A DNA stretch of 64,000 bases from JBGQMW01 sp963769845 (GCA_963769845.1 CAVYNL010000013.1:62001-126000); one strand, 5' to 3'; positions 35,036 to 44,488 are shown, counted from the first letter of the stretch. Notes: generated by a model not told the origin, from the sequence alone. A program made the numbers and translations.

Positions 35036-36953
35036 AGAACCTCTGTAGCTCATTCGCAATAGTTCCATCGTGGTTCGGTAATATCCTTATGTTATCACGT
35101 ATCCAAGAAGGGAAGAACTGTCTGCAATAGGGCAACGAGAACCGATAATCTAGGAAGATCATGGCTGCTCTGTCTTCAAGCGTCCTTATAGGTCTGCCAG
35201 CCGCCTGTGAAGCCTTCTTCATGGCAGGTATCACGTACCCGTATTCACGGCCTCGCCCTGGAAAACACTTCTCAAAATACTCGATTTGCGCCTTCACTTT
35301 GGGTGTCGGCTCGGCGAAGGGCACGCCGACAATCACGACCGAGTTCATCTGGTCTCCAGGAAAATCCACCCCCTCAGACGTGCGGCCACCCTGAGCACCG
35401 AGAAGCACCGCGCCGCTACTGCGCGAGCACGCTTTGAACTCCTCAACTATGTCTTCATTTTCCTTGGAACTCATGCCTCTGTGCTCACAGAACACTGGTT
35501 TCGCTAGTTCATTCTCGATTTCATTTGCTCTCAGCGCTTCGAGGACTTGGAAAGAGGCTGTGAAGACGCCCGTGTTTGCAGGTGTATTCTGGACGACTTC
35601 TCGTATGTGTTCTATGATGGCCAGGTACATTTCTGGGGTACGTTTTTCCATCGTGGTCGTCACGTCGTTGCAGACGAGGGGCAGGATGTGTTCTTTGGGA
35701 AAGGGTGCTGGTACGACTTTCTGAACTGTGTTCTCAGGAAGTTTCGCTATTCTTACGTAGGCTTCAAGCGGCTGAAGTGTCCCAGACATGATGATGTTCG
35801 AGTGAACGGTTGAGAAGACAGGTTCGGTTATTCTGGAGGGGTCCAACGCCACTATTTCCAATCTCGCAGTTTCAAACCCTCTTCTGGACTTATACTTGCG
35901 GAGAGAATGAACGAAAGACTCATCTTCACTTGTCTCCAGCCACCTCAGCATGAAGTCTCCAAGCGTATGAATGAAGGACCGGGGGTACTGTCCTTCGATG
36001 AGCAGATTTCTCCGGATAGCCGCTCCAGTGGAGAAAACCTGTTCAAAAAACTTCTTCGGGTTGTCTGTGCCGTTCTTTTCTTTGGTGGTGTCTACGAGAG
36101 GTCGCGGCTCAATAAGTGCTTCTTTCTGGATTCTTTCTGCTCTGTGTTCTATTTCGTTTCTGAGGTTTTTTGCGAAGGCGGCTATTTCCTTGTGTTTGTG
36201 CAGTTTCGCTTCTTCTTCTGCGCGCTTTGCCGCGTAAAGGGTCAACGTACTGCTTGCAATGTTGAGAGCTGTCTCTGGGAGGTTGTGGGCTTCGTCTACT
36301 ATCAGAATCGTTTTGTTCAACGGAGTGTCTAGACTTTTCAGGAAAGCGTTACGGATTTGGGGGTCGAAGACGTACAAGTAGCTGAGTGCGATCACTGTTG
36401 TGTTTTCAAGCGAAGCTTTGACCGCTTCATAGGGGCAGAAATGTCTGGTTTGGCAGATTTTGAGGATTTCGGACGCGCTGCGTGGGCTTGATGTGATGTA
36501 TTCTTGAACTTCAAAGTATCGTCTTCGCTTTTCCTCTATGTTTCGGTAGTATGGGCATCTGTTCTTGGATTTCAGCAACTCACAGATTTCCATGACTGCG
36601 CGGGAGTCTTGGGCGTTGTCTTTTACAAACTGGTTGAGGCACATTTCGTGTCTCCCGCGGACTGAGAGTCCTGAGACTTTGTTCTTCGCCGAAATGGCTT
36701 TGAGTTCCTCGATCACTCTGTCATGTTGGCGATGTGTCCGTGCGACATAGAGTATCTTGAGTTTCTCCTCTTCAGCGGAGGGCAGACAGGCACATAGAAC
36801 TGCAACAGTCTTTCCAAGACCGTTACTTCCTTCGACAATTGCAGAGGACCCATTCTTGACAGCTTCGTAGACCGTCTTGATGAATTCATCTTGATATGGC
36901 CTGACCTCTTTGTAAGGGAAGAATTCTGCGGCTTCCCGTGGAAGCTCAATCAT
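35019..36953 (-). CDS. xpd: XPD/Rad3-family DNA helicase
   Basis: This superfamily 2, 5'-3' helicase is associated with repair. The 644-residue protein has FPYKEVRPYQDEF (Q-like motif), Walker A GSNGLGKTVAVL, the iron-sulfur insert with four cysteines (EMCLNQF, EICELL, RCPYY, HFCPYE), the DEAH box VDEAHNLPE and C-terminal motifs GRTSEGVDFPGDQ and QAAGRPIRTLEDRA. All key elements are intact. Its start overlaps the end of nth by eight bases, so nth and xpd form a repair operon. Confidence 0.93.
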   Translation of the reverse strand: MIELPREAAEFFPYKEVRPYQDEFIKTVYEAVKNGSSAIVEGSNGLGKTVAVLCACLPSAEEEKLKILYVARTHRQHDRVIEELKAISAKNKVSGLSVRGRHEMCLNQFVKDNAQDSRAVMEICELLKSKNRCPYYRNIEEKRRRYFEVQEYITSSPRSASEILKICQTRHFCPYEAVKASLENTTVIALSYLYVFDPQIRNAFLKSLDTPLNKTILIVDEAHNLPETALNIASSTLTLYAAKRAEEEAKLHKHKEIAAFAKNLRNEIEHRAERIQKEALIEPRPLVDTTKEKNGTDNPKKFFEQVFSTGAAIRRNLLIEGQYPRSFIHTLGDFMLRWLETSEDESFVHSLRKYKSRRGFETARLEIVALDPSRITEPVFSTVHSNIIMSGTLQPLEAYVRIAKLPENTVQKVVPAPFPKEHILPLVCNDVTTTMEKRTPEMYLAIIEHIREVVQNTPANTGVFTASFQVLEALRANEIENELAKPVFCEHRGMSSKENEDIVEEFKACSRSSGAVLLGAQGGRTSEGVDFPGDQMNSVVIVGVPFAEPTPKVKAQIEYFEKCFPGRGREYGYVIPAMKKASQAAGRPIRTLEDRAAMIFLDYRFSLPYCRQFFPSWIRDNIRILPNHDGTIANELQRFFKKAS

Positions 36954-37617
36954 TCCTATCCCACAAATGCCTGGACGGGCAATACACGTTTACTGGGCAA
37001 CTGGTGCAGAGAGGGGTTCTGGCTTTGCAGCATTTTCGGCCGTGCAGGATCAGTAGCACGTGAACTGCCGCGTAGTCTTTTGGTTTGAAGAGACTTTCAA
37101 GCTTTTTCCGTATTGTTTCATAGTCTCCCTTTTCAGGCGCAAAACCTAACCTCTTTGACACGCGGTTGACGTGAGTGTCCACTGGGATGACGGACTTTCG
37201 TGCTGAGAAGAGCAGGACAACATCAGCGGTCTTGGGTCCTACGCCCGGAAGCCGCAGAAGTTCTCTTCTCCCGTCCTCAATTGGCAACGAAAGAATTGAA
37301 GCCATACTGCCTTCCCATTTTCGAATGAGTGTATTGGACACTTCTTTTATCGCTCTGGCCTTTTGTCGGAAGAGTCCGCCTGTTCTTAGACATTCTTCGA
37401 CCTCTCGCACGTCAGTTTCTGCGAGCGTTTCTGGGTCTATTCTGAACTTGCTTGAGAGGTTCTTGAAGGCTCTTGCTGTGTTTTTGTCCGTCGTGTTCTG
37501 AGAGATTATTGTCACGATGAGCGTCTCGAAAGGGTCCTTGCGTTTCGCAGTTAGCTTTGGCAGTGCGTAGGTCTTCCGCAGCAGGTTCAAGACCCTTTGG
37601 GGACGAGTGTCAACCAT
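36946..37617 (-). CDS. nth: Endonuclease III
   Basis: This DNA glycosylase/AP lyase removes oxidised pyrimidines. The 223-residue protein has the TIISQNTTDKNT motif, the helix-hairpin-helix LPGVGPKTADVVLLF with catalytic Lys, catalytic Asp in IPVDTHVNRVSKRLG, and a C-x6-C-x2-C-x5-C iron-sulfur cluster near the C-terminus (CCKARTPLCTSC, then PVNVYC). I start at ATG 37617, eight bases after AAGGG; upstream ATGs would add up to 14 residues. The stop overlaps the downstream xpd start. Confidence 0.92.
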   Translation of the reverse strand: MVDTRPQRVLNLLRKTYALPKLTAKRKDPFETLIVTIISQNTTDKNTARAFKNLSSKFRIDPETLAETDVREVEECLRTGGLFRQKARAIKEVSNTLIRKWEGSMASILSLPIEDGRRELLRLPGVGPKTADVVLLFSARKSVIPVDTHVNRVSKRLGFAPEKGDYETIRKKLESLFKPKDYAAVHVLLILHGRKCCKARTPLCTSCPVNVYCPSRHLWDRND

Positions 37618-37691
37618 TTGCATGCCCTTTCTCTTGAAAATGATAAATAGTGAGTGCACGAAGCTATTAATAAGTCGATGGAGATTCGAGG

Positions 37692-38063
37692 ATGGAACGG
37701 ACGAAAGTTGTCAAGGGCGAAATTGTTGAGAACAACCAGCATTTTCTAGCTGTGTACATGGAAATGACCAACTCTTGTTTGGTTCTGTTGAGCGAGAGGG
37801 AGGATAAACTTGGGACTTTGGCCGTCGCGGTTCCGAGACCCAAGGACATGCTGGGACCGCCGACCTCCTCGATTCTCGTGGGGGACAGATACTCGATTTC
37901 TGCTCGCATGTTTGCGGAGCATGTTGCCGCCATGAAAGGCAAGATTGCACTGGTTTCCATCTACTTGGAGAAAATGGATGAGGTTCAAGCGCAGTCTGCG
38001 TTCAAGACGTTGATAGACAAAGTCACTGGCGCTGAGCCGCAGAAGGAAGGCGTGACAGCATGA
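37692..38063 (+). CDS. Small protein, possibly related to proteasome-assembly chaperones
   Basis: The 123-residue protein is beta-rich: KVVKGEIVENNQHFLAVYME, CLVLLSEREDKLGTLAVAVP, then SSILVGDRYSISARMFAEHV and an amphipathic C-terminal helix. The LGDR...ar..ae...... pattern with surrounding strands recalls archaeal and eukaryotic proteasome-assembly chaperone (PAC3/4-like) proteins, but the resemblance is weak. Its TGA overlaps the ATG of the UbiD gene (ATGA), so the two are co-translated. Confidence 0.55.
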   Translation: MERTKVVKGEIVENNQHFLAVYMEMTNSCLVLLSEREDKLGTLAVAVPRPKDMLGPPTSSILVGDRYSISARMFAEHVAAMKGKIALVSIYLEKMDEVQAQSAFKTLIDKVTGAEPQKEGVTA

Positions 38064-39406
38064 GCTTCAGGAATTTCCTCAACAAGATGGATGAACAGAA
38101 ACAGGTTTTGCACGTCAGAGAACAAGTTTCTACGCGATTTGACATCTCGCGTATGATAAGGGAGTTTGACGACGAGGGGCCACTTCTGCTCTTTGAGAAA
38201 GTGAAAGATTTCAAGACAAACGTTGCTGCCAACGTTTGTGGAACACGGAAAAGAGTCTGTGCCGCCCTTGAAGTCAACCCAGATTGCCTCTATAGCCGGA
38301 TGATTGATGCATGGCGTTCGCCGAGGAAAACGAAGGTCGTAGGCGACGGTCCTGTGAAACAGAATGCAAGAAGGAGCGTTGACCTGTCCGCGATTCCGGT
38401 CCTGACCCATTTCGAGAAGGACGCTGGAGCGTATATTACTTCAGGAGTCGTTCATGCGAGGGACCAGGACTGTAAAATCGAGAACATTTCAGTCCACCGC
38501 CTGCAAGTCTTGGACAGGAAGCATCTGGCAATAAGACTTGTGCCAAGGCACTTGTTCAAACTGTGGCGAATGGCCAAGGAAGCTCGAAAAGACTTGAACG
38601 TTGCCGTTTCCGTTGGTGTTCACCCCGCAGTCTTGCTGGCCGCCTCCTCTCCTGTGCCTTTCGGTGTGTCAGAGTTTGATGTTGCCAATAACTTGCTGTC
38701 TGGCGGTCTTCGCCTGATCGAATGTCAAAATGTAAACGCTCTGGCTCCAGCTGACTCAGAATTGGTGTTAGAGTGCAAGATTTCGACGAAACAGGAGGTT
38801 GAAGAAGGTCCTTTTGTGGATGTGTCGGGAACTTATGACGTGAAGAGAAAGCAGCCAGTAGTGGAAGTTATCGGTATAATGCACCGGAACGATTACATCT
38901 ATCATGGTTTACTATCTTCCGGTGCCGAGCACAGGATCCTGATGGGCTTGCCGCACGAGGCCATGATATGGGAAGCCGTCTCGAAGGTTCTGCCCAAAGT
39001 GTATGCGGTGAACCTTTCAAGAGGTGGTTGCGGCTGGCTTCACGCGGTGATATCGGTTGAGAAACAGCTTGATGGCGATGGAAAGAACGCATTGCTCGCG
39101 GCGTTCGCGGCTCATCCGAGTCTGAAACATGCAGTCGTTGTTGATTCGGACATAAACGTGTACGATGCTTCAGAGGTTGAATGGGCCATAGCAACCCGCT
39201 TTCAGGCCGATGAAGACCTTTTTGTCGTCAAGAACGCTCGAGGTTCAACACTGGATTCTTCAGCAGACCAAGAAACGGGCATGACGACTAAGGTCGGCGT
39301 GGACGCTACGAAACCCTTCGGGAAGCCTGAAGAGAAGTTCGAAAGAGCAAGGATTCCTTCGAACAAACGTGTGGAAACGCTAGTGCACAGGCTGAAAGGT
39401 GTGTGA
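38060..39406 (+). CDS. UbiD-family decarboxylase, probably anhydromevalonate phosphate decarboxylase
   Basis: UbiD enzymes use prenylated FMN to decarboxylate unsaturated acids. In most archaea one member converts trans-anhydromevalonate 5-phosphate to isopentenyl phosphate in the archaeal mevalonate pathway. The 448-residue protein shows SIPVLTHFEKDAGAYITSG-like text, the ENISVHRLQVLDRKHLAIRL cofactor-site region, VGVHPAVLLAASSPVPFG, EGPFVDVSGTYD and LSRGGCGWLHAVISV. Length is typical. No prenyltransferase (UbiX) gene is adjacent. The isoprenoid role is the usual archaeal one and is inferred here. Confidence 0.85.
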   Translation: MSFRNFLNKMDEQKQVLHVREQVSTRFDISRMIREFDDEGPLLLFEKVKDFKTNVAANVCGTRKRVCAALEVNPDCLYSRMIDAWRSPRKTKVVGDGPVKQNARRSVDLSAIPVLTHFEKDAGAYITSGVVHARDQDCKIENISVHRLQVLDRKHLAIRLVPRHLFKLWRMAKEARKDLNVAVSVGVHPAVLLAASSPVPFGVSEFDVANNLLSGGLRLIECQNVNALAPADSELVLECKISTKQEVEEGPFVDVSGTYDVKRKQPVVEVIGIMHRNDYIYHGLLSSGAEHRILMGLPHEAMIWEAVSKVLPKVYAVNLSRGGCGWLHAVISVEKQLDGDGKNALLAAFAAHPSLKHAVVVDSDINVYDASEVEWAIATRFQADEDLFVVKNARGSTLDSSADQETGMTTKVGVDATKPFGKPEEKFERARIPSNKRVETLVHRLKGV

Positions 39407-39987
39407 GCACAGATTCTACGCACACGAGTTCAAGTAGTTCAGGACAGTTAAGACAGAAGGTTTGGTGGTTCTTGTTGTCTGAAAAGAAACAGAAAACGGT
39501 TGAAAAGGAACCTGAAAGAGAAGTGGACATGACGCTTAGGGTCGAAGACGTCATGGTAAAGGAAGTCATAACGATAGATCAAGACATGACGATCAAGGAA
39601 GCCGCTGACGTGATGAACAAGTTCGAAATTGGCTGCTTGATCGCCGTAGGCAAAGGGAAAGCTGCAGGGATCTTGACTGAGAGGGACTTGCTGAAGCGCA
39701 TTGTTGCAGAAGGGAAAGACGCCGCGAAAATCCAGGTTAGAGATGTAATGACAAGCCCTCTGGTCGTTGCTGAACCGAAAATGGACCTTGCAGAAGCAGT
39801 CAAACTGATGTTTCAGATGAAAATCAAGAAGCTGCCCGTCGTCGAGGGAACTCGTCTGGTAGGACTCGTAAGCCTGACAGACATTGCTCGGTTCCAGCCG
39901 CAGATGATGACCATCGTCAAACAGCTCGCCGCGAAGCACACCGCGCCTAAGAGCATGCAGAAAGTCATCGACCGCTACGTGGTCTAA
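39403..39987 (+). CDS. CBS-domain pair protein
   Basis: After a 40-residue Ser-rich and charged N-terminus, two CBS motifs fill the protein: RVEDVMVKEVITIDQDMTI ... GILTERDLLKRIVAEG, and VRDVMTSPLVVAEPKM ... KKLPVVEGTRLVGLVSLTDI. Such pairs bind adenine nucleotides and act as sensors. GTG 39403 overlaps the UbiD stop, suggesting coupling; ATG 39529 would drop the unconserved N-terminus. The partner is unknown. Confidence 0.85.
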   Translation: MSTDSTHTSSSSSGQLRQKVWWFLLSEKKQKTVEKEPEREVDMTLRVEDVMVKEVITIDQDMTIKEAADVMNKFEIGCLIAVGKGKAAGILTERDLLKRIVAEGKDAAKIQVRDVMTSPLVVAEPKMDLAEAVKLMFQMKIKKLPVVEGTRLVGLVSLTDIARFQPQMMTIVKQLAAKHTAPKSMQKVIDRYVV

Positions 39988-40014
39988 ACCACCCGCCCTC
40001 TCTTTTCTCATGAA

Positions 40015-40022
40015 GCTTAAAT
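40015..40022 (+). promoter_or_regulatory. Putative promoter of sua5
   Basis: GCTTAAAT lies 25 bases before the ATG at 40047, so the transcript would be leaderless or nearly so. No ribosome site is seen before the ATG, which agrees. Confidence 0.45.
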
Positions 40023-40046
40023 GTCCAGACCTGTTTCTATCCATGA

Positions 40047-41117
40047 ATGATGAAGAAAACATTAGTGCTAAAGGTCGACTCTCAGCGGCCGGAGTTAGAC
40101 AAGATCCGATTTGCGGCAAGCTTCATCAGAAAAGGCGGTCTCGTGGCCTTTCCCACTGAAACTGTGTACGGTCTTGGGGCAGATGCCCTCAATCCTAAAG
40201 CTGTCCTGCAGCTTTTCAAGGCAAAGAAACGTCCCTTGGACAACCCGCCGATAATCCACGTAGCCGTATCGAAGAGCGTGTACCAATTGGCCAAAGAAGT
40301 TCCTCCTTCCGCGCAGAGACTGATAGAGCAGTTCTGGCCAGGGCCTCTGACACTGATTTTGAAGCGTTCTGACCTTGTGCCCGACGTAACAGTTGCAGGC
40401 TTGGACACGATCGCGGTCAGGATGCCTAGACACAAGGTTGCCTTGGCATTTATCAGGGAAAGTGGTTGCCCTGTTGCAGCTCCGAGTGCAAACCTGGCGG
40501 GAAAACCGAGTCCGACTTCAGCAGAGCATGTGTTGACCGATTTGGATGGAAGGATCGACGCTGTTTTGGACTCTGGTCCTACGGTTGTGGGCGTCGAATC
40601 CACTGTTCTGGATGTGACAGTTGACCCGCCTGAGATCTTGCGTCCCGGCGGAACATCATACGAGTTGCTGGAAAGTTTTCTCGGCAAGGTCAAGCTGAAT
40701 CCGATTGCGGTGGCTGAAGTGCCCTTGCCGCTTGAAAAAGTCAGGTCGCCGGGGTTGAAGCATAAGCATTACTCGCCTGATGCTGATGTGGTTATGGTAG
40801 AAGGCAAACTGCCCGCTGTCGTCGCTAAGGTGAATGAACTCGCGAGATTCTATGAGCTCAGGGGCAGCAGGGTCGGCGTCTTATGCACTGATGAGACAAT
40901 GAGGGAGTACAAGGCGGATGTTGTGAAGAGCTTGGGCAGCAGAGATGATTTGGCGAATGTTGCTAGGAACTTGTTCAGACTTTTGAGGGAATTTGACGTC
41001 GCTAGGGTTGACATCATCCTCGCTGAAGCGGTTCCGGTTGAAGGGCTAGGCTTAGCGGTGATGAACAGACTGAGAAAAGCTGCAGGTTACAAGATAGTCC
41101 ATGCAGAAGCTTCATAG
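40047..41117 (+). CDS. sua5: L-threonylcarbamoyladenylate synthase (Sua5)
   Basis: Sua5 makes threonylcarbamoyl-AMP from threonine, bicarbonate and ATP, the donor for t6A37 of tRNAs reading ANN codons. The 356-residue protein has the YrdC domain (GLVAFPTETVYGLGADA, KKRPLDNPPIIHVA, VAAPSANLAGKPSPTSAEHV, LRPGGTSYELLE) and the C-terminal Sua5 domain after a linker with SPGLKHKHYSPDADVV. Both are complete. The KEOPS subunit Cgi121, which acts in the next step, is encoded 7 kb downstream. Confidence 0.95.
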   Translation: MMKKTLVLKVDSQRPELDKIRFAASFIRKGGLVAFPTETVYGLGADALNPKAVLQLFKAKKRPLDNPPIIHVAVSKSVYQLAKEVPPSAQRLIEQFWPGPLTLILKRSDLVPDVTVAGLDTIAVRMPRHKVALAFIRESGCPVAAPSANLAGKPSPTSAEHVLTDLDGRIDAVLDSGPTVVGVESTVLDVTVDPPEILRPGGTSYELLESFLGKVKLNPIAVAEVPLPLEKVRSPGLKHKHYSPDADVVMVEGKLPAVVAKVNELARFYELRGSRVGVLCTDETMREYKADVVKSLGSRDDLANVARNLFRLLREFDVARVDIILAEAVPVEGLGLAVMNRLRKAAGYKIVHAEAS

Positions 41118-41225
41118 GGGGTTGATGACTGGTTTGTGCGCAGTCAGTAGTCGTGCGCTGTGCTCTTGGACCAAGTTTTCTGCATGTCAACAATTCTAGC
41201 GCGCGCGGCGTAGTGGTGTTCCTTT

Positions 41226-41351
41226 TCATCCCCAACGTGTTGACACCTTTTCCATGACGATTTCTTCTATTTTGGGGCTGCACATGCAGTCTGGCTTCTT
41301 GTGGGGTCCACAGGCGTCGCAGCAGATTCCGTAGGCAGCTACGTGTTCCAA
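41226..41351 (-). CDS. Small cysteine-rich protein downstream of hutU
   Basis: A 41-residue frame begins with TTG eight bases after the hutU stop. It has GICCDACGPHKKPDCMCSPKI (five Cys, one His), then an acidic helix ending TRWG. The cysteine spacing suggests a metal site. A short purine-rich AGGCGAG lies before the TTG. I do not recognise the family, and the reading frame is short enough to be chance; its position right behind hutU is the main support. Confidence 0.4.
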   Translation of the reverse strand: MEHVAAYGICCDACGPHKKPDCMCSPKIEEIVMEKVSTRWG

Positions 41352-41358
41352 AACTCGC

Positions 41359-43017
41359 CTACTTCAGCATGGGCATCCTGATGTTTTTCTCTTTTGCTAT
41401 TCTTTGGGCTTTTTCGTAGCCGGCGTCTGCGTGTCGCACGATGGCCATTCCAGGGTCTGTCGTTAAGACGGTTACGATTCTCTTTTCCATCTGTTCTGTT
41501 CCGTCTGCAACCAGACACATGCCTGCGTGGATGCTGTAGCCTATGCCGACGCCTCCGCCGTGGTGGACGCTTACCCATGTAGCCCCGCCCACTGCGTTTA
41601 TCAAAGCGTTGAGTATCGGCCAGTCTGCAACTGCGTCGCTTCCGTCCTTCATGCCTTCTGTCTCGCGGTAGGGCGAGGCAACGCTGCCGCCGTCCAAATG
41701 GTCTCTGCCGATCCAAATGGGTCCTGAGAGACTACCGTCCCTGACCATATCATTAATTGTCTTGCCGAATCTTGCTCTTTCACCGAAGCCAAGCCAGCAG
41801 ACTCTGGCCGGCAATCCTTGAAACTTGACCTGCTTTTTGGCCTTCTCTATCCATCGGCACAGCTCTTTATTGTAGGCAAAGTCTCGCAAAATAACCTCGT
41901 CGAGCCTGTGGATGTCTTCCTCGCTTCCTACGAGCGAAGTCCAACGGAAAGGCCCTTTGCCCTCGCAGAACATCGGTCTGATGTAACGTTTTACGAATCC
42001 TGGGTAGGCAAAGGCTTCTCTGAAGCCTGCTTTGTGTGCTTGCTCTCTGAGGTTGTTTCCGTAGTCAAACGTGACGGCGCCTTTCTGCATCATTTTGACC
42101 ATGGTTTCAACTTGCAGGCGCATGCTTTCGGAAGCTCTTTCACAGTATTCTTTCGGGTCGTCCTTTCTTAGCACATCTGCTTTCTCTTTGCTCAGGCCCG
42201 CTGGGTAGTATCCGTTCAACGGGTCGTGAGCGCTGGTCTGGTCGGTCAAGATATCTGGGATGAAGCCTCGCTTCAAGAGTTCAGGATGCACTTCTGCGGC
42301 GTTGCCGAGCAGTCCTATGCTTCTGGGGATTCCTTTGCGTTTTGCTTCTAACGCCCATTTCATGGCTTCATCTAGGCTGTCGGTCCACGTCTCCAGATAC
42401 TTGTGTTTCAACCTGCGCTCAATCGCCCACTTGTCAACTTCAACTACTAGGGCCACGCCGTCATTCATTGTAACTGCTAAGGGTTGAGCGCCGCCCATCT
42501 CGCCTAGGCCTGCCGTTAGAACGATTCTGCCTCGGAGGCTTCCGCCAAAGTGTTCCTTTGCCACTTCAGCCAGCGTTTCGTAGGTACCCTGCAGGATGCC
42601 CTGCGTGCCAATGTATGCCCAAGAACCCGCGGTCATCTGTCCGTACATAATGAGCCCTTTTTGTTCCAGCTCGTAGAAGTAGTCCCACGTAGCCCATTTT
42701 GGTACAAGCATCGCGTTAACGATCAAAGCTCGCGGGGCCCATTCGTGCGTCCTGAAAACGGCAACAGGTTTTCCGCTTTGGATCAGCATCGTTTCATCAG
42801 GTTCAAGCTCGGTCAAAGTCTCGACAATTCGGTCGAAGCACTCCCAGTTTCGGCAGGCTTTTCCGGTTCCGCCGTAGACTATGAGCTTGTCTGGGTCTTT
42901 CGCGACCTCAGGGTCGACGACATTGCAGAGCATGCGCAGTACTCCTTCTATCTGCCAGTTCCTGCAATGTAACTCTTGCCCGGTCAGGCAATGGACAGGC
43001 CGTTCAAGCTTCACCAA
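41359..43017 (-). CDS. hutU: Urocanate hydratase
   Basis: HutU hydrates urocanate to imidazolone propionate with NAD+ as electrophilic cofactor, the second step of histidine degradation. The 552-residue protein shows VYGGTGKACRNWECFDRIV, IMYGQMTAGSWAYIGTQG, GRIVLTAGLGEMGGAQPLAV, DQTSAHDPLNGYYPAG, RARFGKTINDMVRDG, WIGRDHLDGGSVASPYRET and WVSVHHGGGVGIGYSIHAG. It is complete. It lies downstream of hutI on the same strand with a 145-base gap. No histidine ammonia-lyase gene is in the window. Confidence 0.96.
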   Translation of the reverse strand: MVKLERPVHCLTGQELHCRNWQIEGVLRMLCNVVDPEVAKDPDKLIVYGGTGKACRNWECFDRIVETLTELEPDETMLIQSGKPVAVFRTHEWAPRALIVNAMLVPKWATWDYFYELEQKGLIMYGQMTAGSWAYIGTQGILQGTYETLAEVAKEHFGGSLRGRIVLTAGLGEMGGAQPLAVTMNDGVALVVEVDKWAIERRLKHKYLETWTDSLDEAMKWALEAKRKGIPRSIGLLGNAAEVHPELLKRGFIPDILTDQTSAHDPLNGYYPAGLSKEKADVLRKDDPKEYCERASESMRLQVETMVKMMQKGAVTFDYGNNLREQAHKAGFREAFAYPGFVKRYIRPMFCEGKGPFRWTSLVGSEEDIHRLDEVILRDFAYNKELCRWIEKAKKQVKFQGLPARVCWLGFGERARFGKTINDMVRDGSLSGPIWIGRDHLDGGSVASPYRETEGMKDGSDAVADWPILNALINAVGGATWVSVHHGGGVGIGYSIHAGMCLVADGTEQMEKRIVTVLTTDPGMAIVRHADAGYEKAQRIAKEKNIRMPMLK

Positions 43018-43162
43018 GCCACTTCGCCACGAACGAGAATAAACGAAACAGGCATTAATTCTTTGCCCATCTTGTAGGACGTGAGAGCATTTGCGCGTGT
43101 TCGCGGTCCCTAGAATTCTGATGTTTCTGTGATCGATGCAGGATGATTGTTAGGAGTTTAGC

Positions 43163-44488
43163 TCACATTTCATGGTCTTCGAGGAGGCGGACCTGGCTGC
43201 GAACAGCTTCTTTGTCAAAGACGGTTCGTCCATTTTTCACGACTTTGTCTACCAGGTTTACTCCGAACCTGTATCCGAGGAATTTATGGTTAGGTACGTC
43301 GAGGACTATGACGTCAGCCTTCTTTCCGACTTCGAGACTGCCTATCTCTTTTGCCCGATTGATGGCGTGTGCAGCGTTGATCGTGGTTGCGGTTATGGCT
43401 TCGGAAGGTGTCAGTTTCATCAGGTGACAGGCGAGGGCAATCACGCACTGCTGGTTTTCGACCCAGCAGTTCGGGTTGAAGTCTGTGCCCAAAGCCACTG
43501 GCACTCCGAGGTTGATCATTGTTCTGGCGTCTGCATACCTACCGCGCATCAGGCTGAAAGCAGATGCGGGAAGCAATGTTGCCACGACGCTTTTTTCTGC
43601 CATGGCTTTCATGCCTTCGTCAGAAGCAAAGAGCAGGTGGTCTGCCGAAACGGCGCCTATGCCTGCTGCGAGTTCTGCACCGCCTACTTGGCTCATTTCG
43701 TCAGCGTGGAGTCGAGGTTTCAGACCGCAGTTTTTTCCTGCAGTCAAGATGCGTCTGGCTTGTTCAAGAGAGAAGACTCCTTTTTCGCAAGAGACATCGC
43801 AGAATTCCGCAAGCCTTTTTTCTGCTACTTTCGGGATCATTTCTTCTGTGACCAATTTGACATAATCTTCCGGGTTGCTGGCGAATTCAGGTGGGATAGC
43901 ATTTGCGCCTAGAAAGGTCGGAACTAGGTCCACACTGTGCAATTGGTTCAAACGTTGGGTTACTTCCAGCATTTTCATCTCGTCCTTGGTCGTCAAACCG
44001 TAGCCGCTTTTTGCCTCAACGGTCGTTGTGCCGTGCTCGAGCATGATGTCCAGCGTTTCAGTACCGTAGTCTACGAGTTTCTCAACGCTTGCCTTTCGCG
44101 TTTCGCGAACAGTGCGCATTATGTCGCCGCCCCCTCTGAGAATCTCTATGTACGAGGCGCCTTCGATCCGCAGTTGGAATTCCTCCTCTCGTGAACCTGC
44201 AAAAACAAGGTGTGTATGAGGGTCGACAAAGCCCGGCATCACGGTTTTTCCGTTTGCGTTTGCCACTTCCTCGGCTTTGAACTCTTTTGTTATGTCAGGG
44301 GTCTTTCCGACTGAGACGATTTCGCCATCTTTGATGGCTAGGCCACCGTTGCGAATTATGCTGATGTCCTGCATTCCTGCTTTGATGCGGGGTTTCTCGT
44401 TGTTCCCAGCTAGTGTGACGAGCTCGTCGGCATTCACGATTAATAAATCGACTTTTTCGCGTGCTCTAGCTTTGACAGGTTTGTTCAA
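43163..44488 (-). CDS. hutI: Imidazolonepropionase
   Basis: HutI opens the imidazolone ring to give N-formimino-glutamate. This amidohydrolase has the metal motif VDPHTHLVFAGSREEEFQLR, GTTTVEAKSGYGLTTKDE, PRLHADEMSQVGGAELAAG (metal His and catalytic Glu, HADE), SADHLLFAS and VALGTDFNPNCWV (metal Asp). All catalytic residues known for the bacterial enzyme are present, though the usual GAHAVPPE reads GANAIPPE. I prefer TTG 44488 with AGGTGG upstream; GTG 44497 would lie in that ribosome site. It follows ftr by about 60 bases. Confidence 0.93.
   Translation of the reverse strand: MNKPVKARAREKVDLLIVNADELVTLAGNNEKPRIKAGMQDISIIRNGGLAIKDGEIVSVGKTPDITKEFKAEEVANANGKTVMPGFVDPHTHLVFAGSREEEFQLRIEGASYIEILRGGGDIMRTVRETRKASVEKLVDYGTETLDIMLEHGTTTVEAKSGYGLTTKDEMKMLEVTQRLNQLHSVDLVPTFLGANAIPPEFASNPEDYVKLVTEEMIPKVAEKRLAEFCDVSCEKGVFSLEQARRILTAGKNCGLKPRLHADEMSQVGGAELAAGIGAVSADHLLFASDEGMKAMAEKSVVATLLPASAFSLMRGRYADARTMINLGVPVALGTDFNPNCWVENQQCVIALACHLMKLTPSEAITATTINAAHAINRAKEIGSLEVGKKADVIVLDVPNHKFLGYRFGVNLVDKVVKNGRTVFDKEAVRSQVRLLEDHEM

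Noticed and set aside
40082..40693. Long antisense open frame (203 codons) opposite sua5
   Set aside because: It is a mirror of sua5 coding bias with no recognisable domain or ribosome site.
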